64,000 bases of DNA from Dryococelus australis (taxonomy: Eukaryota > Arthropoda > Insecta > Phasmatodea > Phasmatidae): assembly GCA_029891345.1 (NCBI GenBank), contig CM057003.1, positions 8,102,709-8,166,708 of the forward strand, in the 5' to 3' direction. The notes below the pieces were generated by a model. That model saw nothing but the letters and a program-made list of their open reading frames with translations. It did no database searches and had not been told where the DNA came from. Shown in pieces: positions 8,043-20,639 of this stretch. Position 1 is the stretch's first letter. Each line of letters opens with the position of its first letter. The translations under genes and the position numbers were made by a program.

Positions 8043-10946
8043 TGCATATGTCTGTTTCCGGTACCGGCTTCCGTGTTTATGTGGGGCTGTTTTTTGCATT
8101 CTTATTTGACAGGGCTACTCAGAATTCGGCAACATCGGGAATGCTCCTACGTGATTCGTGTGCAGACAGTTAAAACTTGTCAAAAAGTGAATCAGCCAAT
8201 CAAGATACGTAAACGACGCTACAGTATTTTGAAATATAACTTGTCTTGAAAAATTTTCGCGATATTTCACTACCCGTATTATATTATATTGCTGTTTCAA
8301 TTTTTTTTTTTTACACTTACACTTAACATAACGGCACAAAATGGATGATACCATTTCTGTATAGATAAAAATACATCATGATATTTGTGCAAGATCTGTA
8401 AGGTATTATGAAGTAATCAAATCTCGATGCGTAATTAATTATCTTCTACGAATAAAATCTTCAGTCAGACCTTAAATTTGGAAAACAAAGTTAGTAAATA
8501 CTCTATTTTGGATTGTCTGTATATGCGCCTAATGTAATCGATACTGGATAGGAGAGTCGAAATTTTCATACGCTTTAAGGTCGCATTTCCTGCAGCCGTG
8601 CACAATTTATATTTAGTGTGAAGGAAACAGGATGAGCTAATTTTTAATAATTTTTTTAGCGAATCTATTGCGACAATACATTGGTCTACTGCTGCTGGAA
8701 TCGTTAAAAAAAAAATTCAGGATAAATCCTCTATTTTTTGTTCGATAAGGACGACTGTAAGCACACATGTTTAAAACCTCACGCCTAATAATTGAAATAA
8801 AATTAAACATGAAAACACGTTTGGATCTCTGCTGACTGAATTACAAATAATTAATTAAATGCATAAAATACTACAAAATATCATATTTTCTTCGTTGATT
8901 ATTTGAAATCGTACGAGTCGTTTACAATCACGAAAACGTTTCTGAAGCTGTTGAGAATGTCGACTCTCAAGGACCTGGAAGGCCGCTTAGGCTAAGTAAT
9001 TTAGTTGGTACTCTTAGGAAGATGCAAGTGCAATAAAAACCTCAAAATATAGACACATGACTACTGAAACAAGGGTAGAAAGAAGGGTGTTTTGAGGAAG
9101 GGGGTGGGTTGGCATTTTTTAGTGGATTTATTTTCCCAGCTGAATCCGGGACGAAAATGTTCAGATTGAGTATAGGGTAGTCTACATTTATTATAGCTGC
9201 TTTATTGATTTGTTGATTTAATAAATTTTCTACTGCAAAATTCAGCTCTAGGCTGGCATACGTTTTTACTAATTATCTTAGTTAATAATACAAATACAAT
9301 ATTTTGTATATGGTACAATAAGGTAATATTATTATTATGCAAACAATATTAATCTGAATTATGGTCGACAAAATTGGGTTTTTCGAGAGAAAACTGTACT
9401 TTAAATGGTTCTGAAACAGAACGGAAACTTTTTTTTCGCCGGAAATAGTGAGGCTAATTGTTTTATTAAAATCTCCCAGGAGTCATTTCAAATGTTACTT
9501 TGTGTGTGAGTTAGGACATGTTTGTAAATGTGTGTTGAAGCGCAGACAAGAGCTTTGCTTCGTGGATTGAGTTCATTCGCGTAAATGAAGTTGACGAGAG
9601 TTCAAGCAAAAAGTTTGCGTGTTTAGAAATTGAAATTTTTAAAAATTTATTCCGCTATCAGAACTCCGCTTTTTGAGGATTCTTCGTAGTTACTGTCGGG
9701 CACGACAGAATTTTGTTACCCGTCTAGCGGAGATATTGTCGCACAGCTTATTGCGCCTTTCTCACGATCTTGTCGGATGAACTATGGTCGTAATTAGTTT
9801 GGTGAATTTTTAAGATCTCGATCGAGGTTCAATGTAGATTTGTCACCGGAATCACAATATTATAGAGTCTCGGGTAGTTTCAAAACAGGTTTGCGCGCAG
9901 AAATCCGACCGAAACTTTATTTTGCTCGAATATCGTGTGTTACTTCTGTTAAAGCGTTTCCTACTTAGACACATTCTAGATTTTTGTAAGTTCATTACTT
10001 AGTCTTTTCTTTTGCATAATTTTAATGTCTTAAGAAATTTAATGCTCTGGTTTGTGCGGCTTTCATTTTTTCTCCAAGTTCTTCGCTTAATATAAGTAGA
10101 CAGTTTCTTTAGGATATACTTGTTTTTGTATGTGACAAGGCTACTCCTGATAAAAAATAAAATATATTTCCAATTTTCCTGAAAACGTATATGAAAATGA
10201 ATCAATATAGAGAAATAAAATAATTTATAACAAATTTGTGTTCTCGGGAGCTTTTATTGAAGAAAGGGAGTATTTCAGTTTTTAAAATAATAATACAAAA
10301 ATTTTATACACCTTTTTATGTTACATATAAACTTTTTTTTCTGTAGTATTCATAATATATATTTCTGGATAAGAATAATTAACATTCATATAATATTCGA
10401 GTGAAATACATTTTTCAGCCGTTACGAATATAGCATTGTCGAACGAGTCTCAAAATTATTTTTCTCTCAGACGATTATAAATCATCCTCATAAACGTCGC
10501 AGCTATACATTCAGTATATTTCTTTATTAATTTTATCTTATTTTCGTAACCTAAGTATAGGACACAGATTTCAATTGAGCAAGTCTCTTTTTCCGCTGTA
10601 ACGAACAAGGTGTATACTTAAAATTACGACCAAAGTAAAGCGTATTTTTCCGGACGTGTGCACAGCAGAGGCGTATAAAACTTAATGTGAGTTAGACACG
10701 TGCTAAAACGTAGTATGGACTGAGAACACGTTGATGCTGTGACATCTGACGGCCAATTATTTTTGCATACGTCAGCGTTTGAGTTACAAGAATGCCTTGC
10801 GTAGTGACCAAGCCTTTTTTTTTCCGTAATAAACTAACATATACGTCACAAGCAGTTCCGCTGTAACTTGTGAGCTTATCTTGCTCAAACGCAAAGGCGA
10901 CGGCTTAGAAAATTATCTCGCTATGTGCTGGTAACTATTGCCAGTA
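8043..10946. other. AT-rich intergenic DNA, nothing recognised
   Basis: About 2.9 kb of unique-looking AT-rich sequence. ORFs are short and without motifs. No tRNA, repeat array or TIR pair was seen. Confidence 0.7.
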
Positions 10947-11183
10947 TAGACTGTTCACGGTAAAGTGAGCACTTTTCAAGGCCCTTCAAATAGGTATAAA
11001 CCACTAATAAATATATTTTATGACACCTTCAGACGTTAACTCTTGGGAGTGGTGGATGTATGATCTGTATTTATTGGTCACACGGCAATGTTGATATTAA
11101 AAAGTGGCGGGAAAATAGAGAGTGGTTAAATGGAAAAATTAGGCAGGGCCTTAAGAAGTTCTCACTTTACCGGAAATAGACTG
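10947..11183 (-). mobile_element. TA-flanked MITE, short subfamily, copy 1
   Basis: 237 bp with terminal inverted repeats close to TAGGCTGTTCACGGTAAA, flanked by TA on both sides (10945-10946, 11184-11185). The interior is in the opposite orientation to copies at 22091 and 33473. No coding capacity. The TA target duplication suggests Tc1/mariner-type mobilisation. Confidence 0.85.
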
Positions 11184-11494
11184 TATCACCATGGACAGGA
11201 TGTCTACAAAAAATTCCAGTACGGTACTTTTCAATATTAACAGAAACCGCTTTAAACTAGGATGTCTATGTACACACTAATTTAAAATGGATTTATGATA
11301 TTTCTATAATACTTATATAGCAAACTATTCTGATTATGAAAAATAAAACACAGATAGCGTATTATATGGAAATTAAATATTTATTAGAAATAATTGAAAC
11401 TGGTATATTTAAAGTAATGATGGAATTGAAGTTGTTCCGAAAATGTTCTAGCTTATCCCGCCTATTAGTGTTTTTAGAGATAAGTCTTTCAGGG
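11184..11494. other. Spacer, nothing recognised
   Basis: AT-rich sequence between the MITE and the 176-bp satellite. Confidence 0.6.
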
Positions 11495-12550
11495 AATTAC
11501 TAGGGCAGCTGGTTTCGACTGATCGACACATAGCAGGGAGAGAGGCGAGCTTTGCCCGGGACGCGAACCCTTGACTTCCTGTCCCCGCCGCGCAAGACGC
11601 GACTCTACCCGGCTCTGCCCGAGCGAAGATGACGCGGTGCTCTCAAAGAAAGCCGTCTGCAGCAGCCGGTAATTACTAGGGCAGCTGGTTTCGACTGATC
11701 GACACATAGCAGGGAGAGAGGCGAGCTTTGCCCGGGACGCGAACCCTTGACTTCCTGTCCCCGCCGCGCAAGACGCGACTCTACCCGGCTCTGCCCGAGC
11801 GAAGATGACGCGGTGCTCTCAAAGAAAGCCGTCTGCAGCAGCCGGTAATTACTAGGGCAGCTGGTTTCGACTGATCGACACATAGCAGGGAGAGAGGCGA
11901 GCTTTGCCCGGGACGCGAACCCTTGACTTCCTGTCCCCGCCGCGCAAGACGCGACTCTACCCGGCTCTGCCCGAGCGAAGATGACGCGGTGCTCTCAAAG
12001 AAAGCCGTCTGCAGCAGCCGGTAATTACTAGGGCAGCTGGTTTCGACTGATCGACACATAGCAGGGAGAGAGGCGAGCTTTGCCCGGGACGCGAACCCTT
12101 GACTTCCTGTCCCCGCCGCGCAAGACGCGACTCTACCCGGCTCTGCCCGAGCGAAGATGACGCGGTGCTCTCAAAGAAAGCCGTCTGCAGCAGCCGGTAA
12201 TTACTAGGGCAGCTGGTTTCGACTGATCGACACATAGCAGGGAGAGAGGCGAGCTTTGCCCGGGACGCGAACCCTTGACTTCCTGTCCCCGCCGCGCAAG
12301 ACGCGACTCTACCCGGCTCTGCCCGAGCGAAGATGACGCGGTGCTCTCAAAGAAAGCCGTCTGCAGCAGCCGGTAATTACTAGGGCAGCTGGTTTCGACT
12401 GATCGACACATAGCAGGGAGAGAGGCGAGCTTTGCCCGGGACGCGAACCCTTGACTTCCTGTCCCCGCCGCGCAAGACGCGACTCTACCCGGCTCTGCCC
12501 GAGCGAAGATGACGCGGTGCTCTCAAAGAAAGCCGTCTGCAGCAGCCGGT
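11495..12550 (-). repeat. 176-bp tandem satellite, six copies, tRNA-like unit
   Basis: Six essentially identical 176-bp units begin at 11495, 11671, 11847, 12023, 12199 and 12375. On the - strand each unit reads a tRNA-like order: an A-box-like GCCGGGTAGAG, then about 40 bases later GGGTTCGCGTCCC, close to the Pol III B-box consensus. The unit therefore probably derives from a tRNA-derived SINE or tRNA relic amplified in tandem. The near-absence of differences means recent amplification or homogenisation. Open - strand frames here are repeat by-products. Confidence 0.85.
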
Positions 12551-13444
12551 AATTAATATTGAGGTTGTGTTTGCACCGGCCTTGATTACAGCCGCGCAAT
12601 TAACCGAAGGTGCGGGAATCCGGCGCTCCACCGGAAGGGGAGTGGGGAAGACAGGGTGTCGGGGATTGGCAAACCTTGAGGGTGGTGTTATGAGGGGGAT
12701 GAAGGGGTGGCGATAACCTCTTAAGCTCCTTGTCCGCGCCCCCTGTGTCGCGACCTCTTCCCCCCCCCCCCGCCTGACCCACCGTGATAGCAATCAAGAG
12801 CCGGGGACTACACGGCGCGGACTAACCAATCACCGCGCGGCTCCGTCGCTTGAGAAATGACTGTCGGGTTCGGGTCCCGGTCGGATTTGCTGCTGACGTC
12901 ACGTGACACAACCTGGTTTCAACAGAGATATATGGAGTTTGCTGTCCTATTAACGATGTCTACGTTCTTTGGAGGCATTGGAGACATGGTTTTACGTCAG
13001 GAACAGAGCTTCTAAGGTTCGCTGTAATCTAACACTGCGTGGGGAGCACTTGAAGTATAAATCACTTAAATTAACGGTTTGTTCTATATGTTATTAGGGT
13101 GAAATGACGTCCTGCTTTTCAAGGAACAGTAGTTTGAAAACAAATGAATTACTGTCCTGCAGGATGCGAAAGGGTAAATAAAGTAATAAAATTCAGTGCC
13201 CTGCGAAACGTCATGATTTTTACACATAAACAATCACCGAAAATTTACTTTGCAGTAATATTTTATAAACAAATTTTTACAAAATTAAACTTTGCTGCGT
13301 ACCATTAATACCAATTAAATATAGGCAAAAAAAAATAAATCGAATACTGCTTTACTAGTGCGAACTTCAATTAAATTGTAATAGTTATTTTTATTTACAT
13401 CCAGATATTTATTGGGTGCACTCTTTGCAAGTTTTCAATTGTAT
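12551..13444. other. GC-rich patch then AT-rich spacer
   Basis: 12560-12930 is GC-rich with a C run (about 12757-12768) and a B-box-like GGGTTCGGGTCCC at about 12866, perhaps a further tRNA-derived relic. The remainder is AT-rich with nothing recognised. Confidence 0.4.
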
Positions 13445-13447
13445 TGA

Positions 13448-13660
13448 AAGGCCCGTGGTGGCTAAGCGGTTAGATTGCTCGCCTTCCACATAGGCGAACC
13501 GGGTTCAATCCCCGGCTGGTTCACTCCCGGATCTTCGCAAGTGAGTGTCGCTGATAGGCGGTTTTTTTTCTGAGACCTTCCCTTTACCCCCGCCCTTTCA
13601 TTCCGGCTCTGCTCCATTCTCACCTCATTTACTCCTCAACTCAACTGAACTCGGTTGTAT
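13448..13660 (+). mobile_element. tRNA-derived SINE (family A), copy 1
   Basis: The head is tRNA-like: A-box GTGGCTAAGCGGTTAGA and B-box GGGTTCAATCCCC at cloverleaf spacing, with a pairable anticodon-stem region. The body has the words shared with the copies at 26995, 30085, 43258 and 61490: CCCCGCCCTTTCATT and a CTGCTCCAT-CTCACCTC tail. Such SINEs depend on LINE machinery. Confidence 0.7.
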
Positions 13661-14640
13661 TGTATAGTATTTGCAGTACTGTCATGTATCGAAGTTAATC
13701 ACGTTCCGCTTATTATAAATCACATATATGAAACATGTCCTTCACCTATTAAAAAATCTGGTCATCCTAATATTATGTAACTCTGGAAAGAAAATTTGAA
13801 TATGACTCCCTCTCCTAGGTGTCATAGCACAAGATACTGTATTTCGACAAACTTGTAAACCATTCCGCTAAGATAACTTAATATATTTAAATTTATTTGT
13901 GAGTGTGGCTGTTTAATCAAAGTTAAGTTACAAGGGTCAAAGCATTTTTCAAACTATTTTTAAATTAGAGTTTGAAATATGCAAATTTCACTCCCCTACA
14001 CTAGTAACTAGCCGAGATGCATAAATTGTACTTTCAAAGAGAACGCTTAGTAATAAAATATCAAATTAAAATTTTAAATTTCCCTATAAGTTTGGACGAG
14101 GTATTGCTCTAAAGTTTTAGGGTAAATAAACGACTAATGTTTTGCATATATTAAAAACTATCTACAAGAAATAAAACTGCTTGCATGAAAAATACTAAGC
14201 TGAATTCATACTTTATTCTGAAGTGCAGAAATTTTGATGCTTTTTTTTTTTCTCCAGAATATAAAGATAAATTCTTTATAACTACTGTCAAAGTTATTAA
14301 AAATTCACGCATTTAATTTTGTACTCAATTTTTGTGAGTAATAAAATAAGATTGGGAAATATCTGAAAGACAAAAAAACTGATTTCGCAACTTGAACACC
14401 TTCGTCTTCAGACCAACAACCTCGAAATAATTTTCCAGTATATTTGACCGGCAGGCTAAAATTTACAGTCCCGTAGCTTAAAAACAAATGATTTGTTATT
14501 ATTTCATGGAGAGCGATATCTATTTGAATCGAACCCTCTGTCTATTACAACCCAATGGAAGTCAATCAGTCGCACAGTGAAACGTTCGCAATTAGCTTAG
14601 GGTCCATTCTGGCCTGTAAGTATAACGATGTCCCGATCGC
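13661..14640. other. AT-rich spacer, nothing recognised
   Basis: Unique-looking sequence with A and T runs. No coding or repeat structure recognised. Confidence 0.6.
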
Positions 14641-14650
14641 ATAGTACTTT

Positions 14651-17169
14651 CAAGTATAGCATGTTATATGCTATATTCTTGGGAGGTCAGAGTCATGTTT
14701 CTAAACTTCTATTAGTTTCTTTCAAGTATAGCATGTTATATGCTATATTCTTGGGAGGTCGGAGTCATGTTTCTAAACTTCTATTCGTTTCTTTCAAGTA
14801 TAGCATGTGATATGCTATATTCTTGGGGGGTCGGAGTCATGTTTCTAAACTTATATTAGTTTCTTTCAAGTATAGCATGTTATATGCTATATTCTTGGGG
14901 GGTCGGAGTCATGTTTCTAAACTTCTATTAGTTTCTTTCAAGTATAGCATGTTATATGCTATATTCTTGGGGGGTCGGAGTCATGTTTCTAAACTTCTAT
15001 TAGTTTCTTTCAAGTATAGCATGTTATATGCTATATTCTTGGGGGGTCGGAGTCATGTTTCTAAACTTCTATTAGTTTCTTTCAAGTATAGCATGTTATA
15101 TGCTATATTCTTGGGGGGTCGGAATCGTGTTTCTAAACTTCTATTAGTTTCTTTCAAGTATAGCATGTTATATGCTATATTCTTGGGGGGTCGGAGTCAT
15201 GTTTCTAAACTTCTATTAGTTTCTTTCAAGTATAGCATGTTATATGCTATATTCTTGGGGGGTCGGAGTCATGTTTCTAAACTTCTATTAGTTTCTTTCA
15301 AGTATAGCATGTTATATGCTATATTCTTGGGAGGTCGGAGTCATGTTTCTAAACTTCTATTCGTTTCTTTCAAGTATAGCATGTTATATGCTATATTCTT
15401 GGGGGGTCGGAGTCATGTTTCTAAACTTCTATTAGTTTCTTTCAAGTATAGCATGTTATATGCTATATTCTTGGGGTCGGAGTCATGTTTCTAAACTTCT
15501 ATTAGTTTCTTTCAAGTATAGCATGTGATATGCTATATTCTTGGGGGGTCGGAGTCATGTTTTTAAACTTCTATTAGTTTCTTTCAAGTATAGCATGTTA
15601 TATGCTATATTCTTGGGGGGTCGGAGTCATGTTTCTAAACTTCTATTAGTTTCTTTCAAGTATAGCATGTTATATGCTATATTCTTGGGGGGTCGGAGTC
15701 ATGTTTCTAAACTTCTATTAGTTTCTTTCAAGTATAGCATGTTATATGCTATATTCTTGGGAGGTCGGAGTCATGTTTCTAAACTTCTATTCGTTTCTTT
15801 CAAGTATAGCATGTTATATGCTATATTCTTGGGGGGTCGGAGTCATGTTTCTAAACTTCTATTAGTTTCTTTCAAGTATAGCATGTTATATGCTATATTC
15901 TTGGGAGGTCGGAGTCATGTTTCTAAACTTCTATTAGTTTCTTTCAAGTATAGCATGTTATATGCTATATTCTTGGGGGGTCGGAGTCATGTTTCTAAAC
16001 TTCTATTAGTTTCTTTCAAGTTTAGCATGTTATATGCTATATTCTTGGGGGGTCGGAGTCATGTTTCTAAACTTCTATTAGTTTCTTTCAAGTATAGCAT
16101 GTGATATGCTATATTCTTGGGGGGTCGGAGTCATGTTTCTAAACTTCTATTAGTTTCTTTCAAGTATAGCATGTTATATGCTATATTCTTGGGGGGTCGG
16201 AGTCATGTTTCTAAACTTCTATTAGTTTCTTTCAACTATAGCATGTTATATGCTATATTCTTGGGAGGTCGGAGTCATGTTTCTAAACTTCTATTCGTTT
16301 CTTTCAAGTATAGCATGTGATATGCTATATTCTTGGGGGGTCGGAGTCATGTTTCTAAACTTCTATTAGTTTCTTTCAACTATAGCATGTTATATGCTAT
16401 ATTCTTGGGAGGTCGGAGTCATGTTTCTAAACTTCTATTCGTTTCTTTCAAGTATAGCATGTTATATGCTATATTCTTGGGGGCTCGGAGTCATGTTTCT
16501 AAACTTCTATTAGTTTCTTTCAAGTATAGCATGTTATATGCTATATTCTTGGGGGCTCGGAGTCATGTTTCTAAACTTCTATTCGTTTCTTTCAAGTATA
16601 GCATGTTATATGCTATATTCTTGGGGGGTCGGAGTCATGTTTCTAAACTTCTATTAGTTTCTTTTAAGTATAGCATGTTATATGCTATATTCTTGGGGGC
16701 TCGGAGTCATGTTTCTAAACTTCTATTAGTTTCTTTCAACTATAGCATGTTATATGCTATATTCTTGGGAGGTCGGAGTCATGTTTCTAAACTTCTATTC
16801 GTTTCTTTCAAGTATAGCATGTTATATGCTATATTCTTGGGGGCTCGGAGTCATGTTTCTAAACTTCTATTAGTTTCTTTCAAGTATAGCATGTTATATG
16901 CTATATTCTTGGGGGGTCGGAGTCATGTTTCTAAACTTCTATTAGTTTCTTTCAAGTATAGCATGTTATATGCTATATTCTTGGGGGGTCGGAGTCATGT
17001 TTCTAAACTTCTATTCGTTTCTTTCAAGTATAGCATGTTATATGCTATATTCTTGGGGGCTCGGAGTCATGTTTCTAAACTTCTATTAGTTTCTTTCAAG
17101 TATAGCATGTTATATGCTATATTCTTGGGGGGTCGGAGTCATGTTTCTAAACTTCTATTAGTTTCTTTC
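14651..17169 (+). repeat. 72-bp tandem satellite, about 35 copies
   Basis: The period is exactly 72 bp for about 2.5 kb, with one 2-bp deletion near 15475. Each unit has an 8-bp inverted repeat, TATAGCAT and ATGCTATA around a 5-nt loop. Variant sites (GGGGGG or GGGAGG; ATTAG or ATTCG; GTTAT or GTGAT; CAAG or CAAC) recur in linked combinations, so groups of several units were copied together. Because 72 is a multiple of three and one frame lacks stops, ORFs of up to 294 codons appear; they are by-products. Confidence 0.97.
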
Positions 17170-17793
17170 GATTTTTTACAATATTTTTTCTCGGTTTTTC
17201 GAGTTCAAGGTTATTGAGCAGAAGGTCGATGCCACCACCATCTTTCATGTGTTTCTGTCACTGATGTAATGTGTTCCTACAATTTTAGTAGTGTCTTTCG
17301 ATTTTTACAATTGTTTCTCGATTTCTATGACAGGTGAGTGTGAGGAGAGTGGTAGGTGAGGGTAACGGGGGTAGGGTAGTTTGGTGAGTGTGAGGTTAAC
17401 GTTTTATGTTCCCCGATATTTTTGTGATTGGGACGGGGTGGGCGTGAAGATGGTGTAAAATGAGGATGGCAGGATGCGTGCAAGGTTAACGTTAAAATTT
17501 CTTTGATAATTTAGAAATTTTTGCGATTTCTTCTCAGTTTTTTTAATGATTGGGAGGGGTGGAAGTGGGCAGGTAGTGAGTTGATGTTTGGAGGAGTGAG
17601 CGATGGGTAGGGTAGGGTAACATTGTATGTTTCTCACTTTTTAGAATATTTCTAGGTATTTTTCGATCTAGGTCAAGGTCATTACTCAAGTTCAATGTCA
17701 CCAATATCCAATATGGTGGTCGGGTGCCATCAAAACATGGCCGCCTCAGGCCACCTCGACAACCCAGGTGGTGGGCGAATCGTTATCCTAATA
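17170..17793. repeat. Degenerate low-complexity region with GGTCAAGGTCA repeat
   Basis: Related phrases recur (TTTCGATTTTTACAAT near 17168 and 17297; GGTGAGTGTGAGG twice) and it ends at 17640-17765 with the GGTCAAGGTCA and ATGGCCGCC block shared with 7866-7995. Probably a decayed interspersed repeat. Confidence 0.45.
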
Positions 17794-18207
17794 TAGGCTT
17801 TTCACGGTAAAAACGAGCACTTTTAAAAGCCCTGCGCAAGATCTACTTGTATAAACGTTGTGTATCCTTCCGCCTTATGTAAAATTAACATTGCCATGGG
17901 CCTCTTCACTTTATCCATACGTTTGTAAAGTGTAAATGTGAGATTATTAGAAAACTAAATAGTTTACAAATTCACTCGTTTCATACTTCAATGCATAAAA
18001 AAAAGCTAAATAAATAATTTACGTTATCACAAAGAGTTATCTAACACTTTTTATTTGACGTTAAGAAACGGAACTACTTACCCTCCGTGGTTACCAACTT
18101 TAATTTGCGTACGTCACTCAGTGCGCCTGTTAAATATATGCAGGCACGTGTAGTGACATTTTTCTAATATTGATTTCAAAAGGGCCCACTTTATCGTAAA
18201 CAGCCTT
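17794..18207 (+). mobile_element. TA-flanked MITE, long subfamily, copy 2
   Basis: About 414 bp, flanked by TA. TIR TAGGCTTTTCACGGTAAA and its complement at the other end. The interior GATCTACTTGTA block is shared with copies at 25933 and 39264. Confidence 0.85.
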
Positions 18208-20090
18208 TAGTTACATTAGTCGACATAAATACAGCTGCTTCATGGTGAAGGGAAACGTATTAAATATATGTTCTAATGAGCTTACGTTGAGGTACTGCAA
18301 GCAACTTTGTTCTGTTTTATTAGGACATCCCTTACCGACTAATTTTTAATACGTTCAACTAATAACCGCGATATGTTGCGCGATAGCCTATTCCAAAACA
18401 AGGCACACATATTTTAAGCAAGGAAAGTTATTAAACTAATATAATTTAAAAAATAAAAATTGTTTCCAATATTGTTGACGAAGTTCTTAAACTTTACTTA
18501 TTTATACATTTCACAGTATAAGTAGTTTCATACAAAGTTTACCAACGTTTACAACAACACACATTTTTGACATAATCATGTAGGACATTTTAAAAGACGG
18601 ATCATAAATGTTAAGAAAATACACAGTTTCCCACTCCCGCTCGATTCGTACACCGCTTCAGTATTGATTGTCTGCTGCTTTTGTTAGTCTTCATAAAGGT
18701 GCAGTTTGTAAATCGGTATTATACGATGCTTATATTTAATGATACGCAACTCGCCTATGCGAAAAATGGGGGTACCGCCGTAAAAGATTAATTATTTGTT
18801 TGTTAGTTTTGCGAGTGACTTTGTAATGTGTAGCCCTATAAAGGCGAGATTGCTCGTGTGCTGTTGTGGTGACACAAAAATATTAGCAATTTGATACAAA
18901 TTTGAGTCGACAAGCTTGCGTATATTAATTTATTTGTTTATACAACAGTTACTGTTTGTTCAGCCTTCGCGTATCCCCATACATTTCAGATACATTTAAA
19001 TAATCCAGAAATGTTATTATATTTGCTGTCAATCACAAAAAACACATGAGCAACAATTTCACGGGAAATGGCACCCCTTGCTGGAAATGTACAGAGCCGA
19101 ATGGTGTTCACATCGCCTGCTCACCAAGTTTGACCAATACCCTGAATTTAAATGCTCTGAATGTACTTTTTCTGCGGAACAAAAAAAAAAAAATGGGAAA
19201 ATTTCGATATATCAGATGGAATAATTCGGTGCTCTCTTCTGGTTTTGCGGTGAATGCTGTTCAGTCACGTATTATGCTGGGAGTGTTGTGTCCAAATTTT
19301 TTACGTCATATTAATTATTGATTTTACTTTAAGGTCCACACTTGAAAACCGGTTGTCGCTCTTGGAATTCACTTGAGACCATGCATCGCGTATGTTCTCC
19401 GCTGCTGGTTTTATCGTGGCGTAATTACATACGAATATTTGTCAGACTAAATCATTCGTATGTTGGTAGCCGTGATGATTAGTTTACTCTGTACTCCTGG
19501 GAGTTGAAGGTGGTTGTGTGAATACTAAGAAGGAATGTGGCCTCCAATTCATCACTTATTACACTACGATCTGGGGAAATTCAATTCTCCGTAGTACCCA
19601 TAGCATTTAAACACATTCCATCCTTTATACAGCGTTCGGATACGAATGTAAACTATGTCATTTATTCTCGACTGCTACAGCAGTAAAGTAACATGGGTAA
19701 CAGTTATCCATATCTCATAACAAATGTTTTCCAGGCAATAAATACATCATTTAAGAATGAGTTTTCAATGGCAGTCAAACGGTTTTGAGCATATTATGTG
19801 TTTGTTCGTGAATTACAACGAATTTAGAGGTACGAAAAAATTCTATGTGTTATGGAGCGTAGATAAATAAACTCGATTCCTCAGGAATCGAGTTTATCCA
19901 CAACGGGAAAGGGCAATTGCTCGGAATTTTTTTTCATAAGCTGACCAAAATAGTAGGCAGGTTAATACTATTTGCCGTTCTCAATGCACAAACACGCATG
20001 TATGTAAACAAATGTATAAACGTATTGTAAAAATACAGTAGCAAGAACAATTATTTCTGGAATGAGTACATGAACGATACCCTTATACTC
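18208..20090. other. AT-rich spacer with one perfect hairpin
   Basis: No gene recognised. An ORF at 19046-19321 has no family motif. A hairpin with 15-bp perfect arms and a 1-nt centre lies at 19867-19897. Confidence 0.6.
19867..19897. repeat. Hairpin, 15-bp perfect arms, single-base loop
   Basis: The left arm ATAAACTCGATTCCT and its exact reverse complement are separated by one C. It is not a Rho-independent terminator, since the host is eukaryotic, and no TIR element was found around it. Confidence 0.9.
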
Positions 20091-20096
20091 TTGAGG

Positions 20097-20114
20097 TGTG
20101 TGTGTGTATGTATG

Positions 20115-20186
<72 letters not shown>
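20097..20186. repeat. (TG)n(TATG)n(TA)n microsatellite
   Basis: GT and GTAT repeats pass into about 34 TA dinucleotides. ORFs across it encode Ile-Tyr runs and are artefacts. Confidence 0.95.
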
Positions 20187-20188
<2 letters not shown>

Positions 20189-20639
20189 CACGAAAACAAA
20201 GAAAATATCCCATGTTCGGGTTTTTTATTCCACAAGTATTCGCTTCATATTATTATTGACACATACAAAACACTACGCCTGCTGCACTCTACGCTTGCTG
20301 TGTCAAAGTGCTACATATAAATTTAACTTCGTTTGTGAAACTAGCACTGGAATTGTATTAAAAATATATTTCCAGCGGCTTTATCCCGGATTATTTATGT
20401 TACCACTATAAAACACGCGAGTTGAGTGAGGTGCGTGCAGAAAAAAATAACTACTTTTAAACAGATTATTCTTTTGCTTCCTGTCATCACAACATGCCGT
20501 GTCTACAGCCAGAAAATAACGTTGTGGAAATTCGACTTGGATATTCACTCCATACTGAGGGAATTTTTTAATTTCAGGGGAAAAAAAATTAGCGTGAGGC
20601 GTGTAGCTGTACGCAATGGGAAATGGCGGGAGTGAACAC

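Noticed and set aside
11489-12793. Series of identical 92-residue - strand ORFs
   Set aside because: Each is the same frame through one 176-bp satellite unit; the unit is tRNA-like, not coding.
14651-17169. Regular repeat spacing that could suggest a CRISPR array
   Set aside because: Whole units are repeated with no unique spacers, and the sequence is eukaryotic.
14823-17217. Long repetitive ORFs (up to 294 codons) on the + strand
   Set aside because: They result from a 72-bp tandem repeat with a period divisible by three and no stop in one frame; no start context or codon signal.
19968-20411. ORFs with Ile-Tyr runs
   Set aside because: Translation of a (TA)n microsatellite.
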